Positions 1-12,573 of a stretch of DNA of 64,000 nucleotides are shown one piece after another (the first letter of the stretch is position 1; the number at the start of each line of letters is the position of its first letter). This stretch comes from Lamellibrachia satsuma. Lineage: Eukaryota > Annelida > Polychaeta > Sabellida > Siboglinidae. Made by a program: the position numbers and the translations under genes. The stretch covers positions 265,617 to 329,616 of the forward strand of contig BSQZ01000070.1 of assembly GCA_033239005.1 (NCBI GenBank), read 5' to 3'. A model generated the notes under the pieces. It was given only the letters and a program-made list of their open reading frames with translations, did no database searches and was not told where the DNA came from.

Positions 1-10
1 TACTACTGAC

Positions 11-610
11 ATGATCTTCGCAATGCGACAAATACAAGAAAAGTGTCGCGAACAAAACCAAGACCTCCACATGGTCTTCATAGACCTTACCAAGGCTTTT
101 GATTCAGTCAACAGAACGGGGCTCTGGAAACGGTTAGCAGAAGTTGGCTGTCCATACACTTTTGTTGACGTAATACGGTCCTTCCACGATGGCATGATGG
201 TCAGTGTGCAAGACCAATTGACAGAATCAGATGCCTTTATTGTATCAAATAGCACCAAACAGGGTTGCGTGATGGCGCCAATGCTGTACTCAATTATATT
301 TTCCATCATGCTCCAAGATGCTTTCCGTGATAATGATCTAGGCGTTTACATTCAATTTTGCACCAGCGGAAACATATTCAATCTACAACGCCTGAAAGCC
401 AAGACCAAGACTACAGAACTATTTGTCCGAGACCTGCGGTTTGCTGATGAGTCTGCACTCATTGCACATTCAATCAACGACATAAAGAGAATCACCGACT
501 CTTTTGCTAAAGCCGCCCGGAAAACAGAAATTACGTTCCAACCAAAGCATAGCACCAACCATGTACTACCAAATATTACTATACACAACGTCCCCTTGAG
601 GGTCGTGTGA
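11..610 (+). pseudogene. Non-LTR retrotransposon reverse transcriptase fragment
   Basis: A 199-residue open frame carries RT palm blocks. Block A reads VFIDLTKAFDSV (about residues 23-34), followed by KQGCVMAPMLYS (block B region). The catalytic block reads LRFADESAL where LINE RTs have FADD, so the second catalytic Asp is Glu. The frame starts inside the RT domain at the window edge, and no endonuclease is visible. The C-terminal part is shortened around FAKAARKTE. It differs clearly from the CR1 copies elsewhere in the window. Its clade is uncertain. The altered active site and truncation indicate a dead copy. Confidence 0.75.
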
Positions 611-724
611 ATAAATAGTGTCATGCCGATGCCCCGCCCATTAAATATAAGCCAAGAATTTAGTTTATGTGAATAAGAATGCAGTGTTATGTTTGCTGTA
701 CATATTACTATTAAATTTAACAAT

Positions 725-825
725 GACTTAGCAAGATTGCCATCCAAAATTACACGTTCCAGATGGCAAGTGGACAAGGAAGCCATTGGCTTATCGAGAT
801 TCCAACATTCTATGTATAGCCCACC
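725..825 (-). mobile_element. CR1 LINE 3'-end fragment
   Basis: The stretch matches the 3' end of the CR1 element at 6,650-6,800, sharing AGATGGCAAGTGGACAAGG and CATTGGCTTATCGAGA in the same orientation. It is a 5'-truncated minus-strand copy of about 100 bp, the usual product of incomplete target-primed reverse transcription. Confidence 0.7.
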
Positions 826-871
826 CTTATCAGATAAATGTCAATTTTATTATTTTTAAGCATATTTTACA

Positions 872-875
<4 letters not shown>

Positions 876-923
<48 letters not shown>

Positions 924-943
924 CAGACTGATAAGTAGTATTG

Positions 944-1011
<68 letters not shown>

Positions 1012-1119
1012 CATGCGTGCAGAAAGCAGCTGGTTATATATATATATATATATATATGATCAATACTACTTATCATATATATATATATATATATATATAT
1101 GATCAATACTACTTATCAG

Positions 1120-1208
<89 letters not shown>

Positions 1209-1266
1209 AACAGAGAAATCAGACTGATTAGGAGTAATGACCACTAAGCTATATTTAAGAGATGTA

Positions 1267-1331
<65 letters not shown>

Positions 1332-1410
1332 AACAGAGAAATCAGACTGATTAGGAGTAATGACCACTAAGCTATATTTAAGAGATGTAAAAAGTAATAA
1401 TTAAAATAAT
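876..1410. repeat. (TA)n tracts inside foldback repeats
   Basis: Several (TA)n tracts alternate with unique blocks. A 25-26 bp arm at 922-947 (ATCAGACTGATAAGTAGTAT...) recurs inverted at 1,101-1,125 and partly at 1,058-1,075, so the TA tracts form the loop of a hairpin. Downstream, a unit of about 72 bp (1,200-1,271) is directly repeated at 1,321-1,393 across another (TA)n. That unit contains a diverged form of the same arm. Confidence 0.8.
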
Positions 1411-1899
1411 TATGCAGTCGCGATCTGTCTGTTGCGACTGATTATCTATAAGCATATCGTGCATAGCGCTGAGCAAGATTTTCCGGGGAGGCTCTCTGCG
1501 CTAAACAAAAAATATATGGTAATATATTCGACACACAGCTGAATTTGGACGTCCTTGTGACGTTCGATTGGCGATAACATTCCCAGTAATCTTTAAAGGT
1601 TTTACTATACGCTTCACCTATATAGTCCATGCCGTCACATCGTGCTGGACGCCATTACGATTTGTGCGAACCTTTACTTGGGAGACGATTATTCTTCGAG
1701 GAGCGATTGGATAATTCCTGGTTATTCCAATGGACACGCCTATGAAGCATTAATGTACTGTGATTGGTAAGCGGAAAATATACGAAATATAAATGTGCCA
1801 AGCGCCGGTTATTGTGCAGCAGGATACACTTTGAGTCCAATGTTAAACTGGAATTGTACGACGACTTATGGTGGAAATGCAATTTGGAATAACTATGTT

Positions 1900-2910
1900 T
1901 GAATGTCTTTATCGGTTGGTGGCTATAGTTTCAGATGTCTTCAAAGTGATGGGGAGATCATTCCAGACTCTAGGCGCAGCGACAGAGAAAGCATTCCATC
2001 CGAAACAAGATGTCAGTGAGAGAATCAGTTAAAGTCGAAACAAATTATTATGCATTTGATTGTGAAAGTGATGAGTAAATGTGTGTCATCGGCATGCAGG
2101 TGATGACTAAGATTATGATTAGAACTGATTTGGATGAGACACGTAGTATATAAGCTAAACAGAACAGGGCCAAAAACGGATCCTTGCGAGACCCCGAATG
2201 GAAGGTGTTGTGGGCAAGATAGTGTACCAGATATGTTAATGCTTTAGTGTCTGTCTGAAAAATAGGATTTGAACCACCGAAGAGCTGTGCCAGAAATGCC
2301 AACATTTCTGTGATGGTATTGTGGAAGGTTAGAATGATCACTCCTATCGAAAGCAGCTGCACGATCTAGTAAAGTGAGTGCAGTGACTTTGTCGGCGTCA
2401 ATGTTGTCAATTATATCATTGTGTATCTTGAGAAGAGCCGTTTCGGTAGAAGGAAATCGTTTGTATGCAGTATGTAGATCATTTGATAAATCATGTTTAT
2501 AAATATGTTCATGGAGGCGACTAGCAAATACTTTTGCCAATACTTTTGACAGAAAACTGAGATTGGAGATAATTATTTAGTTAATTTTTAACACAGACTG
2601 TTTTTCAAGAACAGGATTTGCAAGAGCTTGTTTGAAATCCCGTGGAACAACTGCGCCCTCCATTGAAAGGTTTATAATAGCAGTAAGAGGAAAAATAGTT
2701 GATTGATACAGCTTGTTTTTTGAATGATAATGATACTTCCATCAGTAGTTGCAGGCGCGAAACACTTTAGTGTATATTCAGAAAGCGGTGGTTCAGGGAA
2801 ATCATAGTAATTATCATTAATGCCAAAATTCGATCGAATGCTTGCAACGTTTTCTGCGAAGTATTTTGAAAAAAAAACTACACAATGTATCCAACGAAGA
2901 GTGTTCAAGC
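1900..2910 (-). pseudogene. L2/CR1-like LINE RT fragment, frameshifted
   Basis: Minus-strand frames at 2,672-2,908, 2,244-2,540 and 2,048-2,250 together cover an RT of the L2 type. Visible pieces are the pre-RT linker (FAENVASIRSN), the fingers (YKRFPSTETALLKIHND), block A (TLLDRAAAFDRSDHS, where LLDLSAAFDTIDHS is usual), then GISGTALRWFKSYFSDR. The GVSQGSVFGP block and the catalytic HADDTHL lie in a shifted frame near 2,070-2,200. The frames are joined only by frameshifts and both ends are missing, so this is a decayed copy from a different LINE family than the CR1 at 6.6-9.8 kb. Confidence 0.75.
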
Positions 2911-2989
2911 AGTGCTTTTAATTTCTTTTGATGTAGAATTGTGTTTACGGATTTCCACCTATTTAACAAGAGTCAACAGGATTGAACAA

Positions 2990-3137
2990 GATTGCCATCC
3001 AATGCAAGTGCCCAGATGGCAAGTGGGCAAGGAAGCCATTGGCTTATCGAGAGTCCCAACATGTTTCATCTGTCAACCTTGTTTTTAAACATATTTGCTA
3101 GCAATTACACAATCTGTATATAAGTTGTTCCATTAAT
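2990..3137 (-). mobile_element. CR1 LINE 3'-end fragment
   Basis: Shares CATTGGCTTATCGAGAGT and the following segment (TGTCAACCTTGTTTTTAAAC, then GCTAGCAATTACACAATC) with the 3' end of CR1 at 6,650-6,850, same orientation. Heavily 5'-truncated. It abuts the foldback element that starts at 3,138. Confidence 0.75.
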
Positions 3138-3273
3138 TTCATTAGTTCACAAGTACAATATTACAATATTACACATTTGTTGAGATAAAATATGTATACT
3201 AATCGGACTTTGTTTCTTAACCTGACTTTGCGGGACGCTTTTTTATGTAATATTGTACTTGTGAACTAATGAA
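3138..3273. mobile_element. 136-bp foldback/MITE with 27-bp perfect inverted repeats
   Basis: Arm 3,138-3,164 (TTCATTAGTTCACAAGTACA...) is the exact reverse complement of 3,247-3,273. The 82-bp centre has no ORF. The structure fits a small non-autonomous DNA element. No clear target duplication is seen. Confidence 0.7.
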
Positions 3274-3602
3274 CGTCCAGTTTTCAGTAGCGTTCGTTTA
3301 TGAAATTTGATTCGTTTGAAATATAATAATACAATAGGTACCCATTATTATTATTATTTTAATTGTATAATTTGTAATGTCCTTGAATGAATTGTTATTC
3401 AAGTTTATTTTACGTCATGTATTTATGAAATAAAATGCATTATTTCTAAAATGTATGTAATTAAGTAGTTGACGCATTGGAACGGTATCATATTGCAAAT
3501 ACGCGAGCGTTAGCTTCGATTATCCAAGATCCGAGATGCCGAGCCACCGTTTGTCGCACACACCATAGCCTGCAATCCGAGCGCAGCTTCCGTTGCGACC
3601 GA

Positions 3603-3641
3603 AATTATATATGCACCCATATTCTGGGTGCATATATAATT
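3603..3641. repeat. 17-bp perfect hairpin
   Basis: AATTATATATGCACCCA at 3,603-3,619 pairs with TGGGTGCATATATAATT at 3,625-3,641 across a 5-nt loop. There is no neighbouring gene to assign it to. Confidence 0.7.
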
Positions 3642-3649
3642 AGATTAAT

Positions 3650-6640
3650 TTGTCTCTTATCCGGGGATTTAGCTAACTCGTCAAATAAGAGTAAACTTTT
3701 ATCACTTTATACGATGGATGTTATTTGAATTAACTTTAAACTTTAATTATATTGACACAATTGTCTTACTGAAAAGATAAATCATGCAACATAATGTTAT
3801 TGTGTCGAATCTCGATAATGACGCTGATTGGTTACTGACGCTTCAGGATAGCGCCTAAACATATCCGTAACAGTCAAACCGTGTTTTTGAGGCCAGTCTG
3901 TCGTCGGCGAGTTCACGAGGCGAGCGAGAGTCGGATACGAGAGCGTATATTCTCGTTGTGGGGGCAGTTTATAGGTACACATCTTTGTTTCTCTTTCATG
4001 TTGGTCGCTAGGTGGCGATACACTTTTGCAAATACTCGCAATAGGCCTACTGTAATGCAAATTTCAAAATTAAGTAGTGCAATACAGTACTATGCGAAAC
4101 ACCGAGTTTTGCGTCAATCGCTGATGCTCTTGTACGATGTTGTAAGTAGTAGAAAATATTACAATAATTAGCAGTGTCTAGCCGATTGAGTTGATTGGTT
4201 GCGATGGTAGCAGCTACATTTGGAAATATCTTTATGGTTTGTCAAGTGCATAGATGTGCAATTAATCCCACTGTGTCGGGATGTGTAATACCCTCAACAA
4301 TATAAAACTCCTTCCTTAATGTATTTATCCTATCGCGAATGAGCTAGGTTCTTTTTGTTCAAATACGTAGTGTGTGAATAATCTAAGTAATATGCAGTGT
4401 TAATGTATCGTGTAAAATACAGATTTTTGAGAATTGGGAAGGAATACTGTCATTTCCCCTTTTAACACAGATTTGCTTCAATTGGAAAAAATTATACGGT
4501 ATTTTTTGTTGTGTGTGAGTTTGACACAAGTATAAATTGGAATGGCAACCTTACATACTTGTGATGCTAGGCAGATATCCGATAAATCCAATAGGGGAAA
4601 CCGGGGCACCATGCACGTATTAGGTTTTCATATTCCGCCAGTGCTGAAAAATATATGGTTATCATAAAATGAAAAATTGTATGTTAAACCATCATAATCT
4701 CTGTCGTAATTTGGATGCCATTTCCAAGAACAATGAAGAAGAAGCTAAAATCAAACAAATTGAGCATGGTGCCCCGTTAGTGGTCAGGTACGTGGAGCAC
4801 CATGCTCACCAAATTAATTAAGTTATATGATATAAAGTGAGGAATAACTGTTTTGTATATCAAACTGATATGGTCATTTATTAAAGATTAAGACTAGCCA
4901 ATTTGTATAATTTGGTTATCTTTTACAAGATTAGTTTGGTAGTATCCCACAAACAATCTCACAATTATTTTGTAATATTTTCATTGAAAATGTACCTTGT
5001 CCCATATGCCAATTCCCTTGTACATACACTTCGCTGTCTGTCTATTCCGTAGGACATATGGCCTACTCCGTGGGCGTATTACTACTTTGCGAGTAATAAT
5101 CTTGTCATGTAAGGCATATGACAGTTATCATTAAATTACTATTACAATTATAATTAAATACATTTTTATGTTGGCCTGGAGCCAAAGGACACCTCAGCAT
5201 GTTGCCTTAATAAGTGTTTTAATTTATTCAGACATATTTTTTTTAGAATTTATGTTATTAAGTTATGTGCTTGACCAGGGTTTTTAAGGTGTGAAGTTTC
5301 ATACGGGCAAAATTGTTTAACAATTGCTTTACCTTAACATGATCACCATTTGTGATTTATGTCGTGCATGTCTTGCAGCAAAACGAGAACATCCCAACAA
5401 CTGATGAATTTGTGAATAAAACAGGCTGTTAACATTGGTGTGGAACTATTATTTCATTTTCAAGTCATGAAGCGAACTTTAGGGAATATTGACCAAAAAC
5501 AAACGTCAACTTCACCGTGCTATGCAAAATTCCAACGTCATTACTATGAACCCAGAGAAGCAAATGTAGCCACGTGGGTTAGTTTTGTTCTAATAAAAAA
5601 TTATCCAATTATGATGGTTACGCTTCACTGTTGTGCAGTGTTTTACCAACATGCATGAAAACATAAAAATCGTAATTTTGTGTCAATTCAAAATTATATA
5701 AAAACCAACACCCAAAAGAATGCAAACTCTTTAACGTTATGTGCTTAGCAATGTGATCATACTAACAAAATACAATTTCAATAAACAATGACAGTTTCAA
5801 ACAGACGATGCCACGATCAACAAAAGGGTGGGACACACACAAAATACTTCGTCAAAATGGTGGTTGTCTCATTGTCGTATCTCGTTCTTTTCGAGATTTG
5901 AACCCGATCGGGTCACAAATAGTTGGATGGCAGCATCGAAACGCACCGGTCGGTAGGCTGGTTGGTTGCTACACACAAATACCGGATTGGGTGTTTTTGG
6001 CCGCTGTTCAACTAATTATGCTCTAGTCTGAAATTGTTCTTTTCTTAGTTTAAATTTAATATTACATATTAAAATTAAAAATAAAACAATCTCATACGGA
6101 CAGAGCATGTCGTTTACGGGCGTTTTGCCCGTATGCAATGTACTGATATACTAACCCAACTCTAACGTTAAGTTTTGCTAAATTAAATATATTTCTGATG
6201 AAATCCACCACTGTGATTTTAATTTGGTCGAACATGCAATGCAATTGTCGAAATATGACGAAATATGATGCAAAGTAATCGCAATACAGTATAGTATAGT
6301 TTAGTTTATGTCAACAGTACTGTTCTAAATAGACAGTAGACTCCGATTAATATAATCACTTCAAGCCAGATAAGCATTATTGTGCAAAGTGGCTGATTGA
6401 GAAAAAAACAGTGTCAGAATGATGTGGAAGCGGATGTACGTGAACAAATGGAGCTTTAGTTCTTTCATACTCATTTATTGCATTATAATGTAAGAGCTCC
6501 GAAATGTCGTACATTGGTATTCCCGAACGACAAATGTTCTTAGATAGGCGAAAGTCGCACGTAAATCTCGCGTGGACTTGTCTATGACTATAGCCAGTAA
6601 TATTTATGTGTATCTAATTCTACTAACAAGGGGCGTGAAT
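3650..6640. other. Gene-free stretch with weak inverted repeats
   Basis: No convincing coding region is seen. GGGGCACCATG at 4,603-4,613 faces CATGGTGCCCC at 4,765-4,775. CATACGGGCAAAA near 5,303 faces TTTTGCCCGTATG near 6,123. Either pair could be short terminal repeats of non-autonomous transposons, but without target duplications this stays tentative. Confidence 0.4.
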
Positions 6641-6750
6641 TTGCTGTGCAGTTTTAACAAGATTTAACAAGATTTGCCATCCAAGCCAAAGGCCCAGATG
6701 GCAGGTGGACAAGGAAGCCATTGGCTTATCGAGAGTCCAACAATGTTCAC

Positions 6751-7224
6751 CTACTTATAACCCGCCCTCCAAATATATGTGTCAACCTTGTTTTTAAACA
6801 TATTCACGCTGCTAGCAGTTACACAATCTGTAGACAATTTGTTCCATTCATTTATTGTCCTCTGTGAGAACGAGTGCTTCCTGATGTCCAATCTACATTG
6901 ATCCTTTACTAATTTTACCTCATGTCCTCTAGTTCTGCTATCCTTCTTGAGTAAGAAAAACATATTTCTATCAATATTTTCATACCCATTCAATATCTTA
7001 AAAACTTCAATCTGATCTCCTCTTAACCTCCTTGTCTCTAGAGTTGTTAAACCACATTCTTTCAGGCGTTCTTCATAACTAAGGTCTCTAAGTTCTGGAA
7101 TCATTTTAGTTGCTCTCCTTTGTATGCGTTCAAGCGTATCTATATCCTTCTTACGATATGGTCTCCATGCTTGTATACAGTATTCTAAATGAGGTCTAAC
7201 TATTGCTTTATAAAGAGGTATAAT
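6751..7224 (-). pseudogene. CR1 ORF2 C-terminal domain
   Basis: Reads LSYEERLKECGLTTLETRRL, then GDQIEVFKILNGYENID, then RKHSFSQRTINEWNKLS and FKNKVDTYI. This is the typical post-RT tail of CR1/L2 LINEs (RRLRGD...RGH...FSxR...WNxLP...FKxxLD). It continues the RT frame at 7,224-8,369 after a 1-nt frameshift at about 7,236, within a run of A and G. Confidence 0.85.
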
Positions 7225-8369
7225 TAACTTTTTCCCTTGTATGTTATGTTTCTTCTAATCAATCCAAGAATTTGATTACCCTTTGAAGCTGCAATACCAC
7301 ACTGCTCTGAAACTTTCATATCAGCGCTTATTGTAACTCCTAAGTCCTTTTCTTTTACAGTAGTACCCAGAACAGTATCTCCCATTTTATAGTTTACATT
7401 CAAGTTCCCATGTAGGCATTTACATTTCCCAAAATTGAACAGCATCTGCCATTTCTCAGACCATTTCACTAATCTGTCTAGATCGTTTTGTAAATGCTGT
7501 TTATCACCATCAGTATTAACCTTTCTAAACAGTTTTGTGTCATCCGCAAATTTCAGTACGTTACTTGTTATACTGTCGTCCAAGTCATTGATATAAATTA
7601 AGAATAATATAGGTCCTAATACTGATCCTTGAGGTACCCCACTCAAAACCGATTTCCAATTTGAAACTTCTCCATCTACTACAACTCGTTGTCTTCTGTC
7701 AGTCAGCCATTGTTCTATCCAGTCAGTTATGCTATCCCCGATACCATGGGCTTTTAATTTAAGTAGCAATCTTTGATGTGGCACTTTTTCAAAAGCTTTC
7801 TGAAAATCTAAGTAGATAATATCTACTGGCGATCCCACGTCTATCCACTTAGTTATTTCTTCCAAAAAACATAACATATTTGTTAAGCATGACCTCGCTT
7901 TAAGGAATCCATGTTGAGATGAATTTAATAATTTATGCTTAACCAGGAAGTCCACCATATGGTCTTTAATTAACCTTTCTAATAATTTACAAATCACTGA
8001 CGTTAAACTCACTGGTCTGTAATTCTCTGACTTATTTCTCGAACCCTTTTTAAATAATGGTATGATGTTTGCTTCTTTCCATTCAAACGGAACAACTCCC
8101 TCTTTTAGTGACAAGTTGAATACTCTTGCCAGAGGTATACGGATTTGATCTACTGTTTCCATTAGTAATTTTGGAGGAATCCCATCCACTCCCGGTGATT
8201 TGTTATCCTTCATTGCCTTTATTTTCTTAGCAACCAATTCTGGAGTTACAACTAATGGTCCTAAATATTCAGATTTAGCCCCCTGAAATTTAGCATCAGC
8301 AACTGGTAATGAACTAATATCTTCTTTGGTAAACACTGAACTGAAGTAACCATTTAGGTCTTCCGCCAT
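7224..8369 (-). pseudogene. CR1 ORF2 reverse transcriptase domain
   Basis: The 381-residue frame copies LINE RNA at the nicked target. Motifs in order: KSPGVDGIPPKLL (fingers, about residues 57-69), YRPVSLTSVICKLLERLI, QHGFLKARSC, DIIYLDFQKAFEKVPH (block A), SGVPQGSVLGPILFLIYIND (block B) and LKFADDTKLF (block C, catalytic DD intact). It is preceded by the endonuclease with a frameshift near 8,480. The ATG at 8,369 is internal to the original ORF2, not a true start. The catalytic residues are intact but the frameshifts make this copy inactive as read. Confidence 0.9.
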
Positions 8370-8407
8370 TAAAAACCCTTGTGATATTATATTTCCAGCA
8401 CTGTCTT

Positions 8408-9454
8408 CTAGAGGTCCAACCTTGTCTTGTACGTTTTGTTTACTCCTGACATGTGCATAAAAACTCTTGCTGTCATTTTTATGTTACATGCCAGTTTTTG
8501 CTCATAGCTTCTTTTAGATTGTCTGATTTCAGTTGTAGCTGCATTAAGTGCCTCTTTGTATTTTGCATAGTCTTCTTCCTTTCTGGTACGCCTATAAACC
8601 CTCCACATAGTTTGTTTTAGCATTATTTTTCTAATAGCCTCTTTTGACAAGTGTTTCTTTCTACACCGTTTTCCTTGTTTTCGGAAGGGAACAAATTTAT
8701 CGATGATACTCTCAATTTCATATTTTAGTATATTCCAACATTCAATTGCGGTCTTATTCATCAGCATGTTATTCCAATCTAGCTTTGCTAAGAATTTTCT
8801 CATATCTTTGTAGTTACCTTTGTGGAAGTTTCTCTTGTACGTTTTCTTATTTTTACCTTCTGATTTTACATTGATGTCAAAATGTATTTGATTATGGTCA
8901 CTATTACCCAATGGTTCAAATATTTTTACATTGTCCACTAATTCTTTTTGTGATGACAAAACTATATCTAATACATTTTCTCCCCTGGTTGGTTCTAGTA
9001 CGTGCTGAGTAAGAAAGCTATCCTGGATTAAACATAGAAATTGTTGATCCTCAATCCCTGTGCTCTCTAGAGAATTCCATTGTATGTGTCCATGGTTAAA
9101 ATCTCCCATTATGATACATTCCCCTTTACTAACTTCCTTTATAGCGTTTTTTATTTTTGTGTTGTCCTCTTCGTTTATGTTTGGACTTCGGTAAATTAAT
9201 CCAATAGTTAATTTTGAATTTCCTGAAACAATTTTGCACCAAACAGCTTCATCGCAATTTGCTTTCCTTTCTAGTTTTATTTCATAAGCCTGAATAGATT
9301 CTTTAACATATAAAATAACTTCCCCGCCCCTTCTTCCTATTCGATCTTTCCTAAACATTACGTATCCTGTCAGTCCTAATTCAGCATCTGTTATATCTAT
9401 GTTGGCCCATGATTCAGTTATACCAATTATGTGAGGGTCAATATCTTCTACCAT
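8408..9454 (-). pseudogene. CR1 ORF2 endonuclease domain
   Basis: The 348-residue frame matches the EEP (APE-like) endonuclease of LINEs, which nicks target DNA. Visible are IIGITESWAN near the N terminus (catalytic Glu), YRSPNINEEDNTKIKNA, CIIMGDFNHGHIQW (GDFN motif) and PLGNSDHNQIHFDI (SDH motif). The true N terminus lies upstream of the first Met. The frame runs out near 8,480, where an A-run shifts it into the RT frame. Confidence 0.85.
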
Positions 9455-9615
9455 AATGTTTAATTCGTTTTTCTTATTTACTATGCTCCTTGCATTTAAA
9501 CATACGCATCTATAACCTTTTTCAGAGATGTTTTTCGGATGATTTCATATTGGTTTATCTGTGCTAGTGGCCTCTTGTTCTGCTTGAGACACCTCTAGGT
9601 AACCCCCCTGCACTT

Positions 9616-9846
9616 CTAGTTTAAAGAATGTTTACTTCCAAAAATATTTGTCATTGTACCCAAGTCGCTATCTACTGCTGCTGAAAGTTTGTCCGCGAAT
9701 ACTGCCGCCCCCTTTCCACTTAAATGAAGCCCATCCTTCATGTACATATCTGCCCTCCCAACAAAAGCTCCCCATAAATCCACAAATCCAACTTCCTCTT
9801 CCCTACAAATCCAACTTCCTCTTCCCTTAACACAGCCATTATCCAT
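9616..9846 (-). pseudogene. CR1 ORF1 esterase-like C-terminal fragment
   Basis: Contains FVDLWGAFVGRADMYMKDGL followed by HLSGKGAAVFADKL. The D-x-L-H pair in DGLHLSGKG resembles the last block of the SGNH/GDSL-type esterase found in CR1 ORF1. Only the last 75 residues or so remain, so the LINE copy is truncated at about 9,850. Confidence 0.65.
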
Positions 9847-9850
9847 TTTC

Positions 9851-10380
9851 AGTCTACTAAACGGCTGATTATGTTATCCGTCATTATGTTATGCTAACAG
9901 GTAAGTTCTTACGGCACGGTATCCAGTCCAGTCCGTTGACAGCGCCTTACACTTCACCACCTGGTAGACACCAACTCGAGCACGTTGTATTTACTGCTCT
10001 AAGACAATTCCTTCACATATATCCACCAGGGGACCGAGTTTCGAAACCACGTACTGCCTTTTCAAAACTTAGGCAATTTCGTTCACCCCGCTTTTCCTGT
10101 ATCTTTCGGAAGAGACACTACTGGTCCTTTCTAACTGGTGTCTATGCCATGGGAAGTAAAAGATCCCACACAGGGGGTAAATGTGTTACTTGCTGTGGAC
10201 TATCTCATGCTTTCTGCAGAAGCGTGCATGTCGCGGCTCAGTCAATTCTACTAACTACCTCGCAAGAAGATACGATTGAATTAATCTAGCCAGGTTTTGT
10301 TCCACAAAAGCCACCGACCCAGAGCGCAGGAAATGTTCTAGCATAACAAAATGTATATATTTAATACTTATACTACTAAT
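9851..10380. other. No identified gene
   Basis: An open frame (9,891-10,289, plus) has no family signature I recognise and is probably chance. No inverted repeats stand out here. Confidence 0.4.
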
Positions 10381-10382
10381 AC

Positions 10383-10528
<146 letters not shown>

Positions 10529-10894
10529 ACTATGTATACATCATGGTTTAAATAAAGAAATATTATTTATTTATAATGCATACATGTATTACTGTTTAAC
10601 TAAATTAGTATTACTTGTATTAATCTTGCTTTAAGTTAATTATATTTATTTAACTAATTCATTTTATATTTTATTTATTATATATTTTATTTACTTATTT
10701 TATTAATTTTATATTTGTGTGTGCGTGTGTGCTTCATGTTATAACTAATACTATTATTTATTTTTGTTTCAACTAATGTAGTGCTATTATGCATCAAACC
10801 GTTGCGTTAGTCCCCACGCAGGCCCTTAGCCAGAAATAAAATTTTGCCAGTCTTGAACATTCTAAAAACCGTAAACGCACAAACGGCTTCTATG

Positions 10895-11115
10895 GAAGCC
10901 ATTCACGTCTATGACAGCCATTATCGACCCAAAACATTTTTTTCGATGGCAAGCCAATGCTGGTTGATATCATGACAGCCATTATTGGCCCATTTGGTGT
11001 TTACACTAGTAAGACAATGCAAGTTGAACAAATGACAGCCATTATTTGCCGAATTAGTTTTTTCAAAGGCCGGCCAAGTCTGCTTTAACCATTATTAGCC
11101 CAGTCGAGTCTTACT
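10895..11115. repeat. Degenerate tandem array, about 62-bp period
   Basis: The phrase ATGACAGCCATTAT recurs near 10,911, 10,973 and 11,034, and in decayed form near 11,087, each followed by a related GCCC and GGCAAGCCAAT segment. About four diverged units. Confidence 0.65.
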
Positions 11116-11536
11116 AGTTGTGCAGCGAGGTTGGCGTTATCACCTGCACAGTAATACTAATGGAAGAGCCAACACTTGAAGGTTCATGAAAAAGTAACTT
11201 GAAACTTTATTTTAAATATATAAACATGGGAGTAATTTTTGAAGCATCTTAAGATTTTAAGTACATGCATGCAATATGAACAAATATGATTACAAGCACA
11301 CTCAAAATCAAAACCTTGACACTAAATGTAAAGCAATACAACAAATAAAACTAGAAGATAGATCACTCAGTAATACAATTGGTTTTGAAAGTAATATTGG
11401 TTTTGAAAGTAATACATTGAAGCATTACTTCTTTGAATCAATCATCCAGATTCAGCATTGCCTATTGGACCAAAAACATTATGAATTTACTAGACTGAGC
11501 ACGCCCTAATCGTTCGTTGTTTGCCTGCCGTTTGAA

Positions 11537-12030
11537 ATGAGGAACCGGGAAACTGCTGCCGATAGTAGGGCCTACATGCCGGTTATGTATGTGAATCGGA
11601 GCGCGAATCTCATTATCGAAGTCAACCGCGATCGCGCATGGCCACTGCCAGTGAGCACTGTAGTCCAGAGTACCAGCGGTGGGCGACAATACAATAGCGT
11701 ACGGTTACCAGCAGGCACATTAACATTATCGATTTCCACCAACGTAACAAAGGATGCTGACTCGGACTGTTCAGGGACAATCGCAGGAACGCTGCTTTTA
11801 TTCACGTTTATGAAAAAGGCGTCGACTGTCATGAACTTTGACGTTGACATATCGCATAATTTCACTCGCTTGGCAGGTGCCATTTTCAACTCGCCCCACA
11901 ACATCCGGGTCACGGGATTGTTTTTCAAATGAGAACGCCAATGCATAGGCATTGAGAAAGGCCATAGAAACGTGTTTCCCAACCAATGACGTACAATATT
12001 ACAATAAATAGAGATCAACCGCAGTATCAT
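11537..12030. other. Unidentified overlapping ORFs
   Basis: Open frames occur on both strands (plus 11,537-11,932; minus 11,572-12,030). The minus frame contains MAPAKRVKLCDMSTSKF. I recognise no domain and cannot tell which strand, if any, is coding. Confidence 0.2.
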
Positions 12031-12162
12031 TATTTTTCAACGATGTCAAGATTAAAAATATAGTCTTATCGATCGGCGGTATTCGCTATTCTGCCAACAT
12101 TCGTCGAATCACGACAGCGTGCGCTTAAACTCTTAAGAATTACTAAGGCAGTTCAAACAATG

Positions 12163-12573
12163 TTATGAAAAAATATCATCTTGTAAAAAGAAAACTAGTC
12201 TTTTATTTTTTTTACCCGTCGTCGTAACACATTTGTCGGTGCCCATACTGCATGTGAGCACAGGGATTATAAACGCAATGTACAGTCGCAGCCGGAGGTA
12301 TTGGGATACAGGACGATCTCTGACCCAGAGATACCACTGTTTCTGGAAAGCCACAGCCGCATGTTGCTTTCTCCGTGCCACGTCTTGCACGTCCCCAAAT
12401 AGAGAGCCTAGCTTGGTGTCATGCGCCAGTCCTCTCCTGCACAATTGTTTCTTCAGTAGATGTTTGTACGTGCTGTTTGGCTTCATTGCTGTTAAGATAC
12501 CATTTTGACAGGCAACCAGAATCGATTCGTTGTGCCTTGTCCAGATATTACCTGGCATTGCTGACGAAGTCAA
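12163..12573 (-). pseudogene. LINE C-terminal (post-RT) fragment
   Basis: The frame contains YKHLLKKQLCRRGLAHDTKL, then GSLFGDVQDVARRKQHAAVA, and LRLRLYIAFIIPVLTCSMGT. This resembles the post-RT segment of a LINE (yLGSLLGdxeDVxrRKxxA...RLrLYxxxixPVLtY). A few residues look shifted (LLKKQLCRRG), and neither palm domain nor endonuclease is nearby, so it is a remnant of a different LINE family. Confidence 0.55.

Larger units (their letters stand above)
6650..9850 (-). mobile_element. CR1-type LINE, 5'-truncated, about 3.2 kb
   Basis: From 5' to 3' on the minus strand it holds the end of ORF1 (esterase-like), an apurinic endonuclease, a reverse transcriptase with intact FADD, the RT C-terminal domain and a short 3' UTR. 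The UTR ends in tandem AAATCTTGTTA units (6,655-6,680), in keeping with the short 3' tandem repeats that CR1 elements use instead of poly(A). The reading frame is broken near 8,480 and 7,236. It is the reference copy for at least eight shorter fragments in this window. Confidence 0.85.

Noticed and set aside
838..1059. Open frames made of YIYIYI-type repeats, here and at 10.4, 13.1, 16.3, 27.8 and 47.3 kb
   Set aside because: They are translations of (TA)n and (GT)n tracts, open in several frames and on both strands.
4603..4775. GGGGCACCATG inverted pair as a defined transposon
   Set aside because: Only 11 bp match, with no target duplication or second copy in the window; kept only as a note.
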